From positions 156,672-220,671 of the forward strand of contig BLJB01000260.1 of NCBI GenBank assembly GCA_013423325.1: 64,000 nucleotides of DNA. The letters are read 5' to 3'. Position numbers and translations under genes: made by a program. Shown piece by piece: positions 32,101 through 46,250 of the stretch; within the stretch, counting starts at the first letter, position 1, and the number at the start of each line of letters is the position of its first letter. The notes under the pieces are model-generated. The model was not told the DNA's origin, ran no database searches, and worked only from the letters and a program-made list of their open reading frames with translations. The stretch is from Usnea hakonensis (taxonomy: Eukaryota; Ascomycota; Lecanoromycetes; Lecanorales; Parmeliaceae).

Positions 32101-33578
32101 TATATAAAACTAATCTAGAGCTCTTTCTTATACTTCTAATTCTATAGTTCCTAGAAGACTATATTAAGTACTACGTAATACTCGCTAGGACTAGTCTTTA
32201 GGATATTAAAGTACCTCTATTTAGCTACTATAAGGGTACTATATAATAAAGTTATAATAAGAGAAACTCGATAATAGGATATATATCTAAATAATATTAT
32301 ATAGTTACGGGTCTTACTATCTTAACTCTTTAATAATATAAATAGTAAGGGAGGGTTACTACTAAGCTAATACTTCTTAATTTTAATATTAAAGGTAATC
32401 TTTTCGCCCTTCTAGAAAAACTCTATATTTAACTTATATAATATAGACTCCTCCTCTTTATTAATTAAGTCGATAGCGTTTTTCTAAGTATTAGATAAGC
32501 TAGATAGTATTATCTTTACTTTTAATCTAACTAGTTCTTTACCTTTCTACGGATAAGTCTTAATCTTCTATTAGCGACTTTTAGCCTTTTATTAGTATTT
32601 TCTCTCCTCCCTATCCTCCTCGTTATTATAGATTACCTACGAATTAGTTATCTATAAGTTATATAGATCCTACTAGGGGTTAGATTAAGGCGCTAATAAT
32701 ACTCGTAGTCTAATAGTAAAAAGAGATTAAAAAGAGTAAATATAGCTAGGGCTTTTTAATCGTCCTATTAATACTAGACTCTCGCTAGTAAGTATTTAAC
32801 TAAACGTTTACCCGCTTTTAGGGCGTCTATATCTACCTAGTAGTAGAGGTATACTTATACTATCTAAAGACTCTAATAGCTCCGATAGAGATATACTATC
32901 TAAAGACTCCGGTATCTTATCCTAGGGCGAACTTAGAGTAAGTAGTAACTCGTTAAGAGGCCTAGGCCGTTATCTAGAAAGAGGCGGTTACTTAGAAAGA
33001 GGCCGTTACTTAGAAAGTTATTATTTAAGAGGCTTCGGTCTATTAAATCTTAAAGATAATATAGCTATTGATCTATTAAGTCTTAAAGATAATATAGCCG
33101 ATATACGAGATCCTATAATAAGTCTTAGGCTAGGTACTTTAGAAATAGATATTATAGATATATCTACCTCCGCCTCTATAGGCCTTAATAAGAACGAAGA
33201 CTACTTAGTCTTACTATTTATAAGGGTATTCGTACGCCTCTTTTTTATAGAAGGCTTCTTAGGACTAGGATACTTACGTAGAGCTATAGCGATAACGATA
33301 TAGTCTATAGATATAGTAGGAGGCGGTCTCTCTATATAGTATATAGTAGTAGGAGGCCTATCTATATACTATACCGCTAGTTATACTATACTACTAGCTA
33401 GATTACTTTATTTCTAGCCTAATTAGGAAGGATTAATTATTACTTTATATATCTATATACTATATAATAACGAATTATAACGAATTGGGCTCTGCTTGTA
33501 TTTGGCGGTGGTCCCGGCAAAAAAACGCGGGGCCGGCCGCTAGTTTCGCGCTCCCGCCAATGGTTCTGCAAAAAGCAG
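29187..33578 (+). mobile_element. TIR transposon with DDE transposase, 4.4 kb
   Basis: Inverted ends start CTGCTTTTTGCAGAACC and match over about 93 bp, including a very GC-rich core (GCGGCCGGCCCCGCG). TA is present on both sides (29185-29186 and 33579-33580), the target duplication of the Tc1/mariner superfamily. The + strand between about 30110 and 30770 encodes a broken DDE transposase. At 4392 bp it is longer than usual for such elements; 31.1-33.4 kb may hold a second gene or an older insertion that I could not resolve. The inner side of the left inverted repeat carries C-to-T changes relative to the right. Confidence 0.85.
30110..30770 (+). pseudogene. DDE transposase remnant of the 4.4-kb element
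   Basis: With many stops, the + strand reads as a DDE_3-type catalytic region: an LVFLDE-like segment at about 30365, FIDFVRDYIFPYYSSF at about 30548, a SVIIYNNTLVYYS segment where SVIIMDNASVHxS is usual, and LLKYFPLYLSNLNLIEISF, the counterpart of the PPYSPDLNPIE block. The changes are of the kind expected from RIP (His and Cys to Tyr, Pro to Leu or Ser, Asp to Asn). Confidence 0.75.
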
Positions 33579-33584
33579 TATAAA

Positions 33585-35530
33585 TGTTAGTATTAGGTTC
33601 AGGGGAGCCCTATACCAAGCGGCTACTTGGCTAAGGCCTGACGTAGCTAATAAGCTTAACATATATAGGTCTTAGTAAGAGAAGCTTAAGGAGGCGATTC
33701 CCCCCTCTTCCTTTTAGATTCTTTAAGAATTAGTTTTACTATCAAGGTACTATATTCAATATATATATATCTACCTATTACTAGTCTCATATTGCTAAAA
33801 GCACTCTAACAATTCTAATTCTTCGTCTACGCCATTCGTGGCGCCAGCGGCATCGTTACCTGTACCATCCGCACCATCCTCATCTTCGCCATTGCCCTCT
33901 TCGGGGCTAGCTTTATTAATTCCATTATCCTCTTCTTCTTCGCTATCGCCGGGTTAACTACCTATACTACTACCGCTTCCGCCACTAGTACTATCTAATC
34001 TATCTCTAATATTACTATTATTATCGCTCTTCTTATCGCTCCTAGGTAGGGTAAAAGGAGGCGAGGGGTACGGCGGGTAGGGAGTAGTAGGATCTATAGG
34101 CGGGAGGCCCGCCTAATAAAAGATTAATATTATCTTCGCGTAAGTAAGAAGTATATTAAATATAGAATTATACTTATAAAGTACTTTATTATATTATATA
34201 TACCCTTTAAAATCTTTATAATATATTTTAGAGATTTAGCTTTCTTAATCTAGATAATATTATCTATAGGCTTCTTATACTTACTAAATCGATCTCGTAC
34301 CTACTCCGTATTTATAAAAATATTATTAAATATTAAAATATAGACGTTAAAAAAATAATAGAAGATATATTATTATTTACTAGAAAGTTAGCTACGTCTC
34401 TTAGTACGCTTAAAGTATACGCGGTAACGGAGTACTCTATTAGCGAGTCTATATATCTCGATATCTATAGGGACCTCTAATTATAGTAAATTAATATCTA
34501 AAATCTATATATAATATATAAGTAGGATAGATATTTATTTATAGATTTATAATTAATATATATCTAAAAGTAATAATTATATTTATAGATTATATATCTA
34601 TATTTATTAAATATTATATTATAAGAGTTCGGGGCTTTATTCCCTATAATATATAAGTAGTAGTAGTAATAATTCTCGATAAATACTTAAATACGGATAG
34701 TATTTTAAATAGTAATCTAGAATATTAGGGGCTATATACGTATTAGAGATATATATCTAATAATAGCTAGAATACTAATACTTACTATTAATTCTACTAG
34801 GATAGATCTAGTAGAAATAGGAAGAGGTATAGCTTAAACTACTATTATTTAGATATTTATAATATATTTATAATTAGTCTAGTAAGTATTATAGTTAAAT
34901 ATTATATAAGAAATATAGGTAGAATAATAAATAGAAAATTATTAAAAAAAAAGAAATTTTAGAAAAAAAATATAATAATTATATATAAATTATAGATACT
35001 ATCTAGTAACTATTAATACTTTAAAGTTATAACGACCTTAACGCGGACTTATTATATATAACGAAAAATAATAAAACTATTAATAATTATAATTTACTAT
35101 ATTTATATCTATAAATACTCTATTTATATATTTATTATATTATACGCGTATATTTTATCTATATTATATTATAATTTTATATTATTATACGGGAAGGACT
35201 CTTTCTCTTATATCCCCTTAGGGGTTTAAAGGATTTTAATAAGTCTATCCTTTATTTATTAGGCGAATAGATTCGAGGACGAATCCTTAGAGGGAGGATA
35301 CTATATTAATATTAGATTTAGGGGAACCCTATATTAAGCGACTACTTAGCTAAGGCCTAACGTAGCTAATAAGCTTAGTATATATAAGTCTTAGTAAGAG
35401 AAGCTTAAGGAGGCGATTCCCCCCTCTTCCTTTTAGATTCTTTAAGAATTAGTTTTACTATTAAGGTACTATATTTAATATATATATATCTACCTATTAC
35501 TAGTCTTATATCACTAAAAGTACTCTAACA
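33585..35530. mobile_element. LTR element, 1.9 kb, non-autonomous
   Basis: Terminal repeats 33585-33811 and 35304-35530 (227 bp each) begin TGTTAG or TATTAA and end CTCTAACA. A perfect 5-bp duplication ATAAA flanks the element (33580-33584 and 35531-35535). The left repeat and the next 100 bp keep many CA/TG dinucleotides; the right repeat is RIP-altered. The internal 1.5 kb contains no recognisable gag or pol. It sits one base from the end of the 4.4-kb transposon. Confidence 0.88.
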
Positions 35531-36028
35531 ATAAATCCTAGATTATTATTATAAGAGAACTAGATATAATAGTCTCGATAACTATAATTAACTCCGCCTT
35601 CGAACGAGTCGGATATAAATAATATCTATCTTACTATAAGCCTCTATTATTAAAAGAGATAAAGTAAGAGTAACTTAGTTTTATAACTAAGTAGGAACTA
35701 AAGCTCTAGGGTAAAGAATATATAGTTATATATATAGACGAGATATCGGTTTAGGTTAGAGAGTCTTAGGGCTAGATATAGATTACTTAGAAGGATAACG
35801 AGGCCTACTATAAGAATTATCTAGATATACGATATCGTAGATATATAGAGCTAATATTTTAGGCCGTATATACCTCTAAATAAAAGGGTCCTATATATAT
35901 ATTCGATAAAGAGATAGTAGTCGAAAGAAACTAGGCTAAAAAGGATCTTATAGACTAAAATACTAATATTAACGCTTAATAATAAATCGTATAAGAGTAC
36001 TTTTTTATTAAATAGGCTAGGAAACTAC
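35531..36028 (+). pseudogene. Transposase piece 2 of the outer Tc1/mariner element
   Basis: Between two LTR elements the + strand encodes a mutated Tc1/mariner DDE region: INSAFERVGYK, YYKPLLLKEIK, then IYIDEISVxVRES (the first catalytic Asp, in the form YxDExS), KDNEAYYKNYLDIRYR and KGPIYIFDKE. It ends where the 36029 element is inserted and resumes at 39823. Confidence 0.75.
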
Positions 36029-39000
36029 TGTCACGGAATATCAATGACTGGTATCATATAATATGGAATAGTAATAATGTATATAGAAGAAAGAGTATCT
36101 ATATAAAGAATCCTCCTTATGGCCGGAGTACTAAGGCTCGCTAAGCCCTATAAGGCTCCGTATATATCCTATAGAGGATATCCGTAACAAGTACCCGTAA
36201 AAAAGAAAAAAGGCTATACCCCTATAGCTATTAATAATAGCGAGGGTACGATAGTAAGATAGTAATAGTAGTATCGTACCTTATTATACCGGGTTAGTAG
36301 TAGTATATAAGTAGAAGTAAGAAAATTACTAAAATCGAGTACTTTTAGTACCTTTTTCTCTATATATAGATTATAAATCTATATAATCTAAATCTAAATC
36401 TAAATCTATAAAAATAAGCCGAGTAGCGTATTATCTAAAGTATTATTAAATCGAAACTAATTTAATAGGGCTAATTCTCTAGCTAATAATAGTACTTCTA
36501 TACTTATCTAATTATTTTTCTATTATATTATAATAATTATCCTTCGCCTAAGACCTCTATACTTTCCGTATATTTAATATAGCCGAGTAGAAATCCGTAC
36601 TAGGCGAGAAATATAGTATACTAGTAAGCGAAATATAGTATAAGGCCGAGAATTAAGGTATACTAATAAGATATATTACTAAGGCGTATAACTAAGTCTC
36701 TAAGAAATCGTATAGTATAGAGGTATAGGATTATAGAGAGTATACTCTTAATAATAAGTATATTATTATCGTACTCTATATTATCCTCTATAGTAGTCTA
36801 ATATAGTAGTAATTACTCTTTCTAGTATAATAACTATTATTTTTACTTCTCTATAATAATCTCTATATTTTCTTTATTTTTTACCTCCTAATTTAGTACC
36901 TTATATAGAGTAGATAGAGTAGATTACTAAATAGTCTAAATAGCTTACTATACTTATATAGTAGCTAGAAGTTAATTCTACCTCTTATCTACCTTTTTTT
37001 TAACTAGTTCTACTTACTTTTTAGCCTCTTTTTTTACCTACTTTTCTTTAGCCTATACTTACTAAATATAGTCTATATAGTTCTAAAAGATCTTTACTTA
37101 TTATCGTAACTACTCGTCGTCTTCTAGATTATATTAACTATTTATATTATTAGTATATTAAAGGAGCTCCTTAATCTTCGTATTATACTTCTAGAGATAT
37201 GTTACGGATATCCTCCACAGGATATGTGCGGAGCCTCATAGGGCTTAGCGAGCCTTGGCATTCGGCCATAAGGAGGATTCTTCGTATAGATACTCTTTCT
37301 TCCACACACATTACATAGATTATATCTATATATATGACACCACTCATATCGTTTCCTGACAAATAGTAGCTACACCTAGTCGATTCAATTCCTAGCGCAT
37401 AAGCAATCGTTGAAGCCGTCCCTAATACCAGTACCTATAATACCTAGAGGCCTCTTATACTACTTACTAATACGTCGATTTAATTCCGTATATTCGCCTA
37501 CCTAGCCTTCGTCTAGTACCTAATCGGACTCTAAACTACTCATTAAAAAGGTGATCCTTTTAGTAGACTAGTTACTATACCTAGACGTAATATAGGTAAT
37601 ATAGATAATATAGGTAATACTAGTATTACTTTAGAGGCTAATTAAGAGGACTATTTAGAGTACGAAGATATCTCTATTATTAATATAAATCTATTACTAA
37701 ATCCTGGCCTAATACCTAGTTTTATAGCGGAGTAAGTAGCCTTATTATAAGCAATAATTTCGGCCGTAGTAAAAACCTCTATAAACGATACTATTACCTA
37801 GGTAGTCTCTACGGTAATAACTATAAAAAATAGCTCTAAATAATACTAAATAATAGTACTACTAAACCTACAATTCGTTAATACCCCTACTTCTACCCTA
37901 TAGCCAGAGTAACTATATTTATAGCCGTCTTAGTCCTCTCCTTATAACGAGCTAACTCCGCCTATAAATAATACTATAATAACTCGATAGAGAGGAGAAG
38001 AGCTTAGGATATTCGATCCTATAGTAGATAACGTATATACGTTCATAAATCGTATATACTAAGTAGCCGAATTATGAGGCTATTTACTCGTCTAATTAAA
38101 TATTAGCCTATAACTCCGAGGCCTTACTAAGAACTAGTACGAAGTAGAGCTCGGTCCTAATAATAAAGTTATACTTTCTAATATACGTACTATACGAATA
38201 TAGGTTAATATATTAATTTAACGCTTCCGGCCGGCCCTTATAGATATACTCTACTAATTAGAGTAGACTTACTATACTCGAATTAATATGGTAACTAAGA
38301 AAGACCCTATAGCCTTCGTATACGAGATTTTACGCCTTACTCGCTATAATAATTGGCCTTAATATAAGCGCCTTACTATTACCTATATCTACTTCGAATC
38401 GTAATTATAAATAAGCCTTATTACTCCGAGATATAATATTTCTATTTTCGAGTTTATTAAGCAATTAGAAGGTAAGAAGTATATATAGTACAAGATATAT
38501 TACTATTATAGTAAGAAAAAAGACTACTTTCTTACCAAGCCTATACTAAATCGATATAGTAATAATTAGAGACCTCCCTAGAAGTAATAGCCTCCTCGTA
38601 TATAGTAATAATGGCCTCGTAACCCTGCTCCGCCTCTAAATATAGCTCCGTAGCGATTACTACCGGCCCTATCAGCCTTAAAGGCTTACTTTATTAATCC
38701 ATATAATTAGGAGGACTTAGAATATAATCTACTAAGTGATAGCTATTATGCCTACCCCTCTTTCTAACCCCCGGGGTATATACCTCACCGATATAGTAAT
38801 ACTTATAACGGTAGAGGTACTAAAGTAATAGCTAATTGAACTACTATAGGTAAAGACTACCGGTATAATCAAGAAGGATATATTTACTACTACTAAGGTA
38901 AACAAGTATAGAAGCACTATTATTAGTTAGGATTTAGCCCTACCAAATCAGTTTCGATTTAGTAAATCCTCGGATAATACGCTATTCGGCTTCTTTTTAT

Positions 39001-39817
39001 AGATTTAGGTTATTTAAATCTATTTATTTAGTAATCTACGGGCGGAGAAAAAAGTACTAAAAGTACCTATTTTTAACGATTTTCTTACTTCTACTATATA
39101 CTATTACTAACCTAGTATAATAAGGTATAGTACTACTTACTACTATCTTACCGTACCACCTCGCTATCGCTAATAGTTATGGGGGTATAGCTTTTTTTCT
39201 TTTTTGCGGGTACTTATTACGGATATCCTCCATAGGATATATGCGGAGCCTTATAGGGCTTAGCGAGCCTTAGTATTCGGCTATAAGGAGGATTCTTCGT
39301 GTAGATACTCTTTCTTCCACACACATTACATAGATTATATCCATACATATGACACCACTCATATCGTTTCCTGACAAGATAGGCTTCGTATATTTACTAT
39401 ATACTATTCGTATAGTACTACTTATATAGGATCTTAAAGTATTTATATATATTAATAGGCCTAATAAAAGGATCGATTTAGATAATATATTAAATAGTAC
39501 TTAATAACTATAAATATATAAGAGGACCGGCTTAGAGCGTTATATTATTAGATATTAATATAGACTTTATATATTACTAAATAGTAGATCTACTAGATCT
39601 CTATCGCTATCTATATAAGAGACTATTATAATAGTAACCGTAATATTACTACTATCTATTACGGAATATTAATAACTAGTATTATATAATATAGAATAGT
39701 AATAATATATATAGAAGAAAGAGTATCTATATAAAGAATCCTCCTTATGGCCGGAGTACCAAGGCTCGCTAAGCCCTATGAGGCTCCGCACATATCCTGT
39801 GGAGGATATCCGTAACA
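36029..39817 (-). mobile_element. LTR element A (1607 bp of its own) carrying a nested relative
   Basis: The left terminal repeat starts TGTCACGGAATATC at 36029 and the right one ends GATATCCGTAACA at 39817. The flanking duplication ACTAC is perfect (36024-36028 and 39818-39822). Removing the inserted element 37200-39376 plus its duplication leaves 1607 bp, exactly the length of the sister copy at 48848-50454. No coding region is recognised. Minus orientation is inferred because a purine/pyrimidine tract like that at the 3' end of element B lies just inside the left repeat. Confidence 0.88.
37200..39376 (+). mobile_element. LTR element B (2177 bp), nested inside element A in inverse orientation
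   Basis: Terminal repeats of 162 bp (37200-37361 and 39215-39376) begin TGTTACGG or TATTACGG and end CCTGACA. The duplication AGATA is perfect (37195-37199 and 39377-39381). The repeats are reverse complements of those of element A, so it is a relative. The internal 1.85 kb shows a gag-like character on the + strand (a basic, Tyr-rich segment at about 38470-38540 where a zinc knuckle might have been), but this is weak. The inner edges of the repeats, such as CTTCCACACACATTACATAG, are rich in CA and hence little touched by RIP. Confidence 0.88.
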
Positions 39818-39822
39818 ACTAC

Positions 39823-39965
39823 TAAATCGTTATTTAAAGCGTATTTCGAAAGTAGAAGATATTTAATATAACCGGAATAAGAATTCGCGGGGAGATATTA
39901 ACTAGTATTACTACTAAACTTATATATTATTATCTCGATTAATCCCATTTATTAAGAAGGTAATT
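39823..39965 (+). pseudogene. Transposase piece 3 of the outer Tc1/mariner element
   Basis: A short host segment between element A and the 39966 element translates to a NRNKNSRGDIN...LLSRLIPFIKKVI-like stretch, as expected between the first and second catalytic Asp of a Tc1/mariner transposase. It connects pieces 2 and 4. Confidence 0.6.
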
Positions 39966-42900
39966 TGTTATGGCGTATATGCTACTTCCTAATTTGCCAC
40001 TATTGCTTAGTATTGTTCTCACTAGTAGCTTGGCGATTCGGGCGATTCACTATATATAGTAATCTTCCAGTTTAGACTTCACTCTATATTATTTATATTC
40101 ATATATTTACTTATAGCTACTATTACTATTATTACTATTACTATTAGTATCTAATAGTAGTAGTAATACTTTTAGTTACCGTATTACTAGTACTATTAAT
40201 TACTAGCGATACTAGCCTTTTTTAAGATATTAGATCTATTCTCTAGAATTATCTAATTACTTCCGCTATTACTTCTAAAAAATCTATTAATCTCTTATTA
40301 ATTCTATTAAAATTTATCTTAATTCTATTAAACTCTACTATAGTTATCTACTAAGAAGTTAATTCCGGATAAATATTACTATTACTAGAAATTAATTATC
40401 TAGAGTTCCTAATCTAGCGTTAGCTACTATAGCTATTATATTAGCTATTCCTAGAATTTTAATATAATTTATATATACTACCTACTAAATCTAGGCCTTT
40501 ATTAAAATTACTAATTATAGTTACGAGATCCTATAAAATACTATTATTACTATCTTATATATTATAAACTACTACTCCTATCTTAAGGTAATTACTACTT
40601 AGTTAGGCTAAGGCGAACTACTATACCCTACTATCTAGAATATTATACTAGTATAATTATAACGGGCTTTTAGAGTATTCTAAGACTAAATATATAATCT
40701 AAAAGTATTACTAGAAGTTAGATACTTTTTTTAATATTATAAACCTCTATCTATAAAAATAACTCCTATTTTATTAAGGACTATATTATCTATTATTATA
40801 CTACCCTTACTAAGCTATAGATCTAATAGTAATCTACTTTATAGTATTAATCCTAGTAATCTAATATCTATATCTAGAAGTACCCCTCTATCTATTACTA
40901 GAATTTTTATAATAGTAGATAGATAGAATCTTTAGCCTTAGCCTAGTAATATTAATATAGATATAATTATTAGTAATACTATTACTCGCTATATATAGGA
41001 ATACCTATTATAATAGAGAGAGTAAGGACCCCCGGGTAATACCGGACTATCGGGTAACCTAGGATTACTAGAAGTATTAAATACTTTTAGTAATAGATAA
41101 TTATAGATACTAAGATAGAACCCTATAGATCTTAGATTCTTTAATTCTATATATAATAGTAAGTCCTTAAAGACTAGACTAGTAATCGAATATATTAGGA
41201 AAGAGACGTATTTTTATAATATCTATCTATTTATTAAACGTACTAAAAATCTTACTAAAATTAAAAATATAGGTACTATCTAAAAAAATCTATAGATAAG
41301 CCTATATAGTATTATTTTAGAATAATAGACTATAAAAATATCTATTATAGAAAAAAGGCTTACTAAGTTTAATAGTAATATTAATAAATAGTTTATACTA
41401 CTAATTATAAGGTTTAAAGAACCTATTATAATAACTATTAATATAGTATTATAAGAAAGGTATATAATACGAGATACTATAATATATAGAGAGCCTAGAG
41501 AATATTTATAAAAGATCTTTAGATCTATAAAGGATACTAGTATAATAGTTATATCGACTTAGCTAGATATTATCTATAATAGTATTAATTTAGAATTATA
41601 AAGAGATATTAAGAGACTTAGGGAAGATATAATAGTAAACGCTTTTTTTAAAAATATTAATAAATATAAATATTAGTAGTAAACTTATACTAGCCGATAA
41701 AGAGGAAGAAATATCGTTATTAGAAATTCCTTCTAGTTAAACTAGTTAAATAGATAACCTTATTATAATAATAGAGGTACTAGGTAATATAATTAGTATA
41801 ATTTATTTAATTATAATAGATAATAAGGCTCTAATTAAAGTCCGAATTAGATAGATAACTAACTAGATATCTATTTATATTAATATAAGCTATAACCCTA
41901 TTACTTTACTTATTAGTACTAGAATTCTACTTACTAGTTAAATTAGTACCGCTACTTAAATAACTAAAATAAGTTATTATAACTAAACGTAAATTAGTCT
42001 AGTTAATTAAGACTATAGATTACTAATAGTTAAAATAGGTTAAATTTACTATTATCGTAAGTATAGAATTCTTAGAATTAGCCCCCTTTTTAGCCTACTT
42101 TTAATAACGCTAATAGATAATTATAGTTATATCTATATCGGCCTACCTATAGTTAAAGTAATTAAGGACCGGGTTATAGTAATAGCTAAAATTATTACTA
42201 ATAGCCTTTTTAATTAAATTTTTAGTAATTTTCCTAAAAGGTCTTTTATAGTAAGGAAGTATAGGAAAGTCTTAATAATAAATATAATAGATCTATAGAA
42301 TTATATTAGTATTATATAGTAAAAGACTAGCCCCTAAAAAGAGATAAGTTTTTTTAGGATTCTAGATCTTATAAGTATAAAAGCGCTTATAAGAATAGTA
42401 TTAATTATAATAATATATATAATATCTAGTTTATTAATAGAGAAGTTAAATATATATATAGTAAATATAATACTACTTTTCTATTAAGAAATAAGCTTTT
42501 TAAATATATACGAGAGGATTATAGTAAATAGTATTCTTAGAAATCCTAATAGACGAAATCTTAATAAAAGTCCTAAGGATCTTAATAGAAATCCTAGCGG
42601 ATATCCTAGAATACTCTCGTTATACGGAATACTACTACTACTAATTATATATCTATTATAATAATTATCTAGTCTACTATAAAGCTTAATAATAAGACTA
42701 AATTAGGATTTAGCTTTAGAACTTAAAAGTATACTACTCTAAAGATCCGATATATCCCGGATAGTAAAAAAAGTAAGTTATTACTAGATATAGATTATAG
42801 TATAACTCTAGAAGATCGTACGTATCTATTAAAGTAGATTCCGGGTTTAGAAATTAAAAAAATAATATCTTTTATCTTTATAAGAGGAGTAGGAAATAAG

Positions 42901-43849
42901 ATTATTTATATAGATAAATATATTATAATTACTATTTATATTACTAGTATAGTTAATAGTATTACTATAACTACTTATTTAATAATAGAAGTATATATTA
43001 TTAATAATTTTAAGGCTAATATTCTTATTAGAACTAATATAATAACCCTCTAGGGTATATCTATAAATCTAGAAACCCGGGTATATAGATTTAGAAAATA
43101 TTAGGGACTAGAAGTACCTATTAATATTATTATACGAGCCTAGGCTAATATAATAAAGATAATCCGCTCTAAGGACCTTATTACGGTAGTACTAGGTACT
43201 ACTATAGAAATTCTAGTTATCTATAATAGATAAATCTCGGATAATAGGGATTTTTTATTTAAATCTAACTATATATAAGACTTTAGCCCTACTAATAGCG
43301 TTTTTATCTATATTATTAATACTAGAATTTCTATAATATAAGTATATAATATTATTATAAAGTATATATATCTACCCCGTAAGACTAAGCTAGAAATAAT
43401 TTATAAGTATAAGTAAGATAGCGCCTTTATAGTAGTATATACTAATACTTACTTTATAGTAGGAAGTATTAAATTATAGAAAAAGAATCTCGCTACTAAT
43501 CTATTAACTATTACTACTATATTTACTAGTATAACTATACTTTTAGAAATATTATCTCTAGGAATATTACTTTTAGGAATATTACTCTTAGAAATATTAC
43601 TTTCTAGAATACTATTTTTAGGAATAATACTAGCGGCTACTTCTACTATAATAAATACTTAGATTAATCTAAACCTAGAGTATATATTATCTAATAGTAT
43701 TACGGTATATAGTAATTTAGAGAAAGCGTTATAGATTACTATAGTTATTTAGAAATTTCCGTAGATCTAGACTAATTGTAGTATTACTATAGATATTCTA
43801 GAAGAGTAGTAGATACTAATTAACCTTAAACCTAACGTAATTTCTAAAC

Positions 43850-46250
43850 CCTTATATATATACTCTATTAGCCCGAAGGAAAAATAAATTATTAATAAAA
43901 TATTTAATAAGATATATAATTAAGGGAAAATAGAATAGATAATATAGTTAATAAAATTTAGCTATCTATACTTTATAGTCTAGCGAGATATTCTTTCTAG
44001 TAAAAAGGGTAGAGTAGTAATTAATATAAGAGGCCTAAATAAGATTATTAAAATAGATAGCTACCTAATACCTCTATAATTAGATATTATTACCGCTATA
44101 GCTAGATATTAGTATATTATAATAATTAATATAAAAGGTTATTTCTATTAATTTTTTATTAAAATTATTAACCGCGATAAACTTATAATAATCTTTTATT
44201 AGGAATAAAAAAGATCTAATATTATATTAATAGGATATAAAGGCTCTCCCCTATATATATAGTATTAGATAGATATAATATTATAGTCTTACTAAGCCTT
44301 TATTAAAGTCTATGTTAATAATATTATTATCTTTTTCTATATATTATTAAAATATATTAAATATTTATAAATAATCTTTAATCTTTTCTAAAAAAAGCGT
44401 ATTAGTCTAAATCCTAAAAAGTTATTTTTAGAATATCTATTAATTATTTTATTAGAGTAATATATTAATATTTTAAAATTATCGATATTAGAGGAAAAGC
44501 TTATTATAATCTCTTTACTCCGGTTCTTTAAGATACTATAAGAACTAGAGACCTTTCTAGAATTAATAGGCTAGTTACGTTTATCTATTCCTCGCTATAT
44601 CTAGTATACTTATCTACTATAATAAAAAAAGATAGAACTTATTAAAATTTTTTTTAAAAAAGCTACTAGATATACTAGAAAATATTAATTAAGTATATTA
44701 TATTATAAGCCTATAATAGTAGAAATCTAGTCTTTTTAGGACCTTTAAAGTATCTTTTCTAGCCCTATATTTCTTATCTATTTTAATTCTAATTATAAAT
44801 TATTTATTAATCTAGATATTTCTAAAAAATAGGGCTTTATTATAATAATCTACTATACTACTAAAGAGTCTAAGAATAATAGTAATTTATTTCTATATAT
44901 AGATATATAATTAATTCTTTTTTTTAGTAAGATACTAAACTAGGTAGAAATAAATTACTAACCTACTAAGCTAGAGGTAGTAGGAATCGTCTAGATAATT
45001 AAAAAGATTTAGTATATAGTAGAGTCGATAAAGAAGCCTTTTATAGTAGTATATATAGATTATTCTATTATAGTTCCGATTTCTCGATAAACTAGTCTCT
45101 TATTATCTAATATAAATAAATTTAATCTTCGTCTAGTAAGAGCCTCCTAATATTTATCTATATTTAATCTATCTATCTATTATAAATCTAGAAAAAGTAA
45201 TATTATCTTAGATATACTCTCTCGCTTTCTAGATTTATCTAAAATTATTAAAGATAGCCTCGGGGTCCTAGAAGCCTTATATAGAGCTATACTATTATAA
45301 AGATATACTATACTACTATAAGGATCTTAAAAACGATCTTAGAAAGTATTCTCGATATCCTCGGATATTCTAGTTAGCTTCTATATTACTCTAATAAAAA
45401 TATCTTAGGAATTTAAAGAGCGATTAGTAACTAAATATATTAAAGATAAATAATAGAATAAGGTCTTTAATATAGTAAAGAAAGCTAGTAAAGAGGCCGA
45501 AAATATAATATAGAGTCCTACTATAGAAGTAGAAGTATTACTATAATAGGAGATCGATCTAGCTAATTAGAAGTTTAGATTATACTTTAAGCTATAGGAA
45601 GGATTACTCTATTATACTAATTTTAATAATAGCTAGGAAAGGTTATATATTCCTAACTTACTAGAAAAAGAAATATTCGAGCTTATATATAATTAATAAT
45701 ATTATAGTAGATTTTATAGGATATATAAGCGTATTATTATATTATTATATTTTAGGTATCTATCGAAATATCTATATATTTATATTAATTACTATCCGGA
45801 TTATAAGTTAAACTAAACTAAGAGATACTAGTTATATAGTAGTATAATATCTATTAATAGGCCTAGGATTTCTTTCTATATTATTATTATAGACTTTATA
45901 GTTACTTTACTAGTTATTATTAATAAAATAGATATTTTATTTATAATAACTAATAAATTTTTAAAGAGAGTTTATTTAATTTTTAGGAAATCTATATAAA
46001 ATATTATAGAATAGGCTAACTAGGTCCTTATAATATTAGTATAGTAAGGCTAGAATATATTATATATAATAATTAGTAACCGCGATAGTAAATTTATATT
46101 CTAGTTCTAACTTACTATATTTTAGAAGTTAAATATAGAAATTTTTATATCTATAGTCTACTATTTATAAATAAATAAATAATCTAAACGAACGAACTAA
46201 ATTATCGAGATTATAATATATTACTTTATTATAGTAAATCTAGGTATAAA
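43850..46250 (+). pseudogene. pol remnant (RT, RNase H, integrase) of the 8.2-kb element
   Basis: The reverse-transcriptase core lies at about 44030-44560. The catalytic box YVDDI is now YVNNI at 44311-44325, with both Asp codons changed by G-to-A. The following region has the pattern of fungal gypsy elements (RISLNPKKLFLEYL, LETFLELIG). RNase H follows at about 44750-45130 and the integrase zinc-binding and DDE core at about 45650-46150 (YYPDYKLN..., IIIIDFIVTL..., ISNRDSKF). Stops throughout make it non-functional. Confidence 0.8.

Noticed and set aside
38732..38917. Minus-strand frame of 61 codons
   Set aside because: It lies inside LTR element B, is hydrophobic and low in complexity, and has no homology pattern; a chance frame in AT-rich DNA.
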